Source: Agaribacillus aureus (GTDB lineage Bacteria > Bacteroidota > Bacteroidia > Cytophagales > Cyclobacteriaceae). From it: a stretch of DNA of 64,000 nt. Position numbers and translations under genes: made by a program. The stretch lies in the NCBI GenBank assembly GCA_030442055.1, contig JAUJEB010000002.1:62001-126000 (forward strand), given 5' to 3'. Each line of letters begins with the position of its first letter. The first letter of the stretch is position 1. Positions 63,960 through 64,000 of this stretch are shown piece by piece. The notes under the pieces were generated by a model. That model was not told the origin of the DNA and did no database searches. It worked only from the letters and a program-made list of their open reading frames with translations.

Positions 63960-64000
63960 GTATAAAAATAAATTTAATCCGAGGACTGGTTAAGGTAATC

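Overview
The window looks like a chromosomal segment of a Bacteroidota bacterium, most likely order Cytophagales (Fulvivirga-like or a relative). This is inferred from the mix of families: a hybrid two-component (HTCS) regulator, type IX secretion C-terminal sorting domains, HmuY-type lipoproteins beside a TonB receptor, large prefix-domain ABC permeases with a PadR regulator, many lipoproteins with Asp-rich linkers after the lipobox, and promoter elements of the TAnnTTTG type. I saw no rRNA, tRNA, insertion sequence or CRISPR array.

Layout. 0.1-3.7 kb: a secreted SUMF1-fold protein and an ABC exporter. 4.0-7.5 kb: a sugar module (GH29 fucosidase, Zn-dehydrogenase, KduD-like dehydrogenase) closed by a hairpin terminator. 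8.1-11.8 kb: PadR regulator, DUF1080 protein and FtsX/MacB-type permease. 12.1-12.6 kb: a GxxExxY gene bracketed by imperfect inverted repeats. 12.6-21.6 kb: an HTCS regulator and a large modular DUF5060 putative glycosidase with a type IX sorting tail. 21.8-29.4 kb: LRR protein, DUF4350-like protein, a second prefix-domain permease, a secreted esterase and a small outer-membrane protein. 30.0-34.6 kb: a 1534-residue RHS lipoprotein ending in a vWD-like module and an L-type lectin domain. 35.2-36.8 kb: two lipoproteins.

37.0-45.8 kb is a co-oriented metal/heme acquisition region: TonB receptor, HmuY-like lipoprotein, DoxX-like protein and DUF6607 protein, then a small Cys-rich membrane protein, an MbnP-like lipoprotein, an MbnH-like dihaem peroxidase and a CxxCGC outer-membrane protein. 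In methanotrophs MbnH oxidises a Trp of MbnP to make a copper site, so copper handling next to haem uptake is a reasonable reading.

46.0-50.8 kb is the most unusual locus: a flavin monooxygenase gene broken by one amber codon, a 113-residue unrecognised protein, a radical SAM enzyme without SPASM, a ferritin-like (VioB-type) di-iron protein and an unrecognised partner. Two nearly identical inverted repeats stand before the two transcription blocks, suggesting one regulator. It resembles a small peptide-modification or natural-product pathway not known to me.

51.0-64.0 kb: DUF2911 protein, two convergent ABC permeases, a peroxiredoxin/cold-shock-domain fusion, a BNR-4 protein, an aromatic amino acid ammonia-lyase with phenolic acid decarboxylase (predicted tyrosine to p-coumarate to 4-vinylphenol), and a convergent TetR/DUF1348 operon with a palindromic operator.
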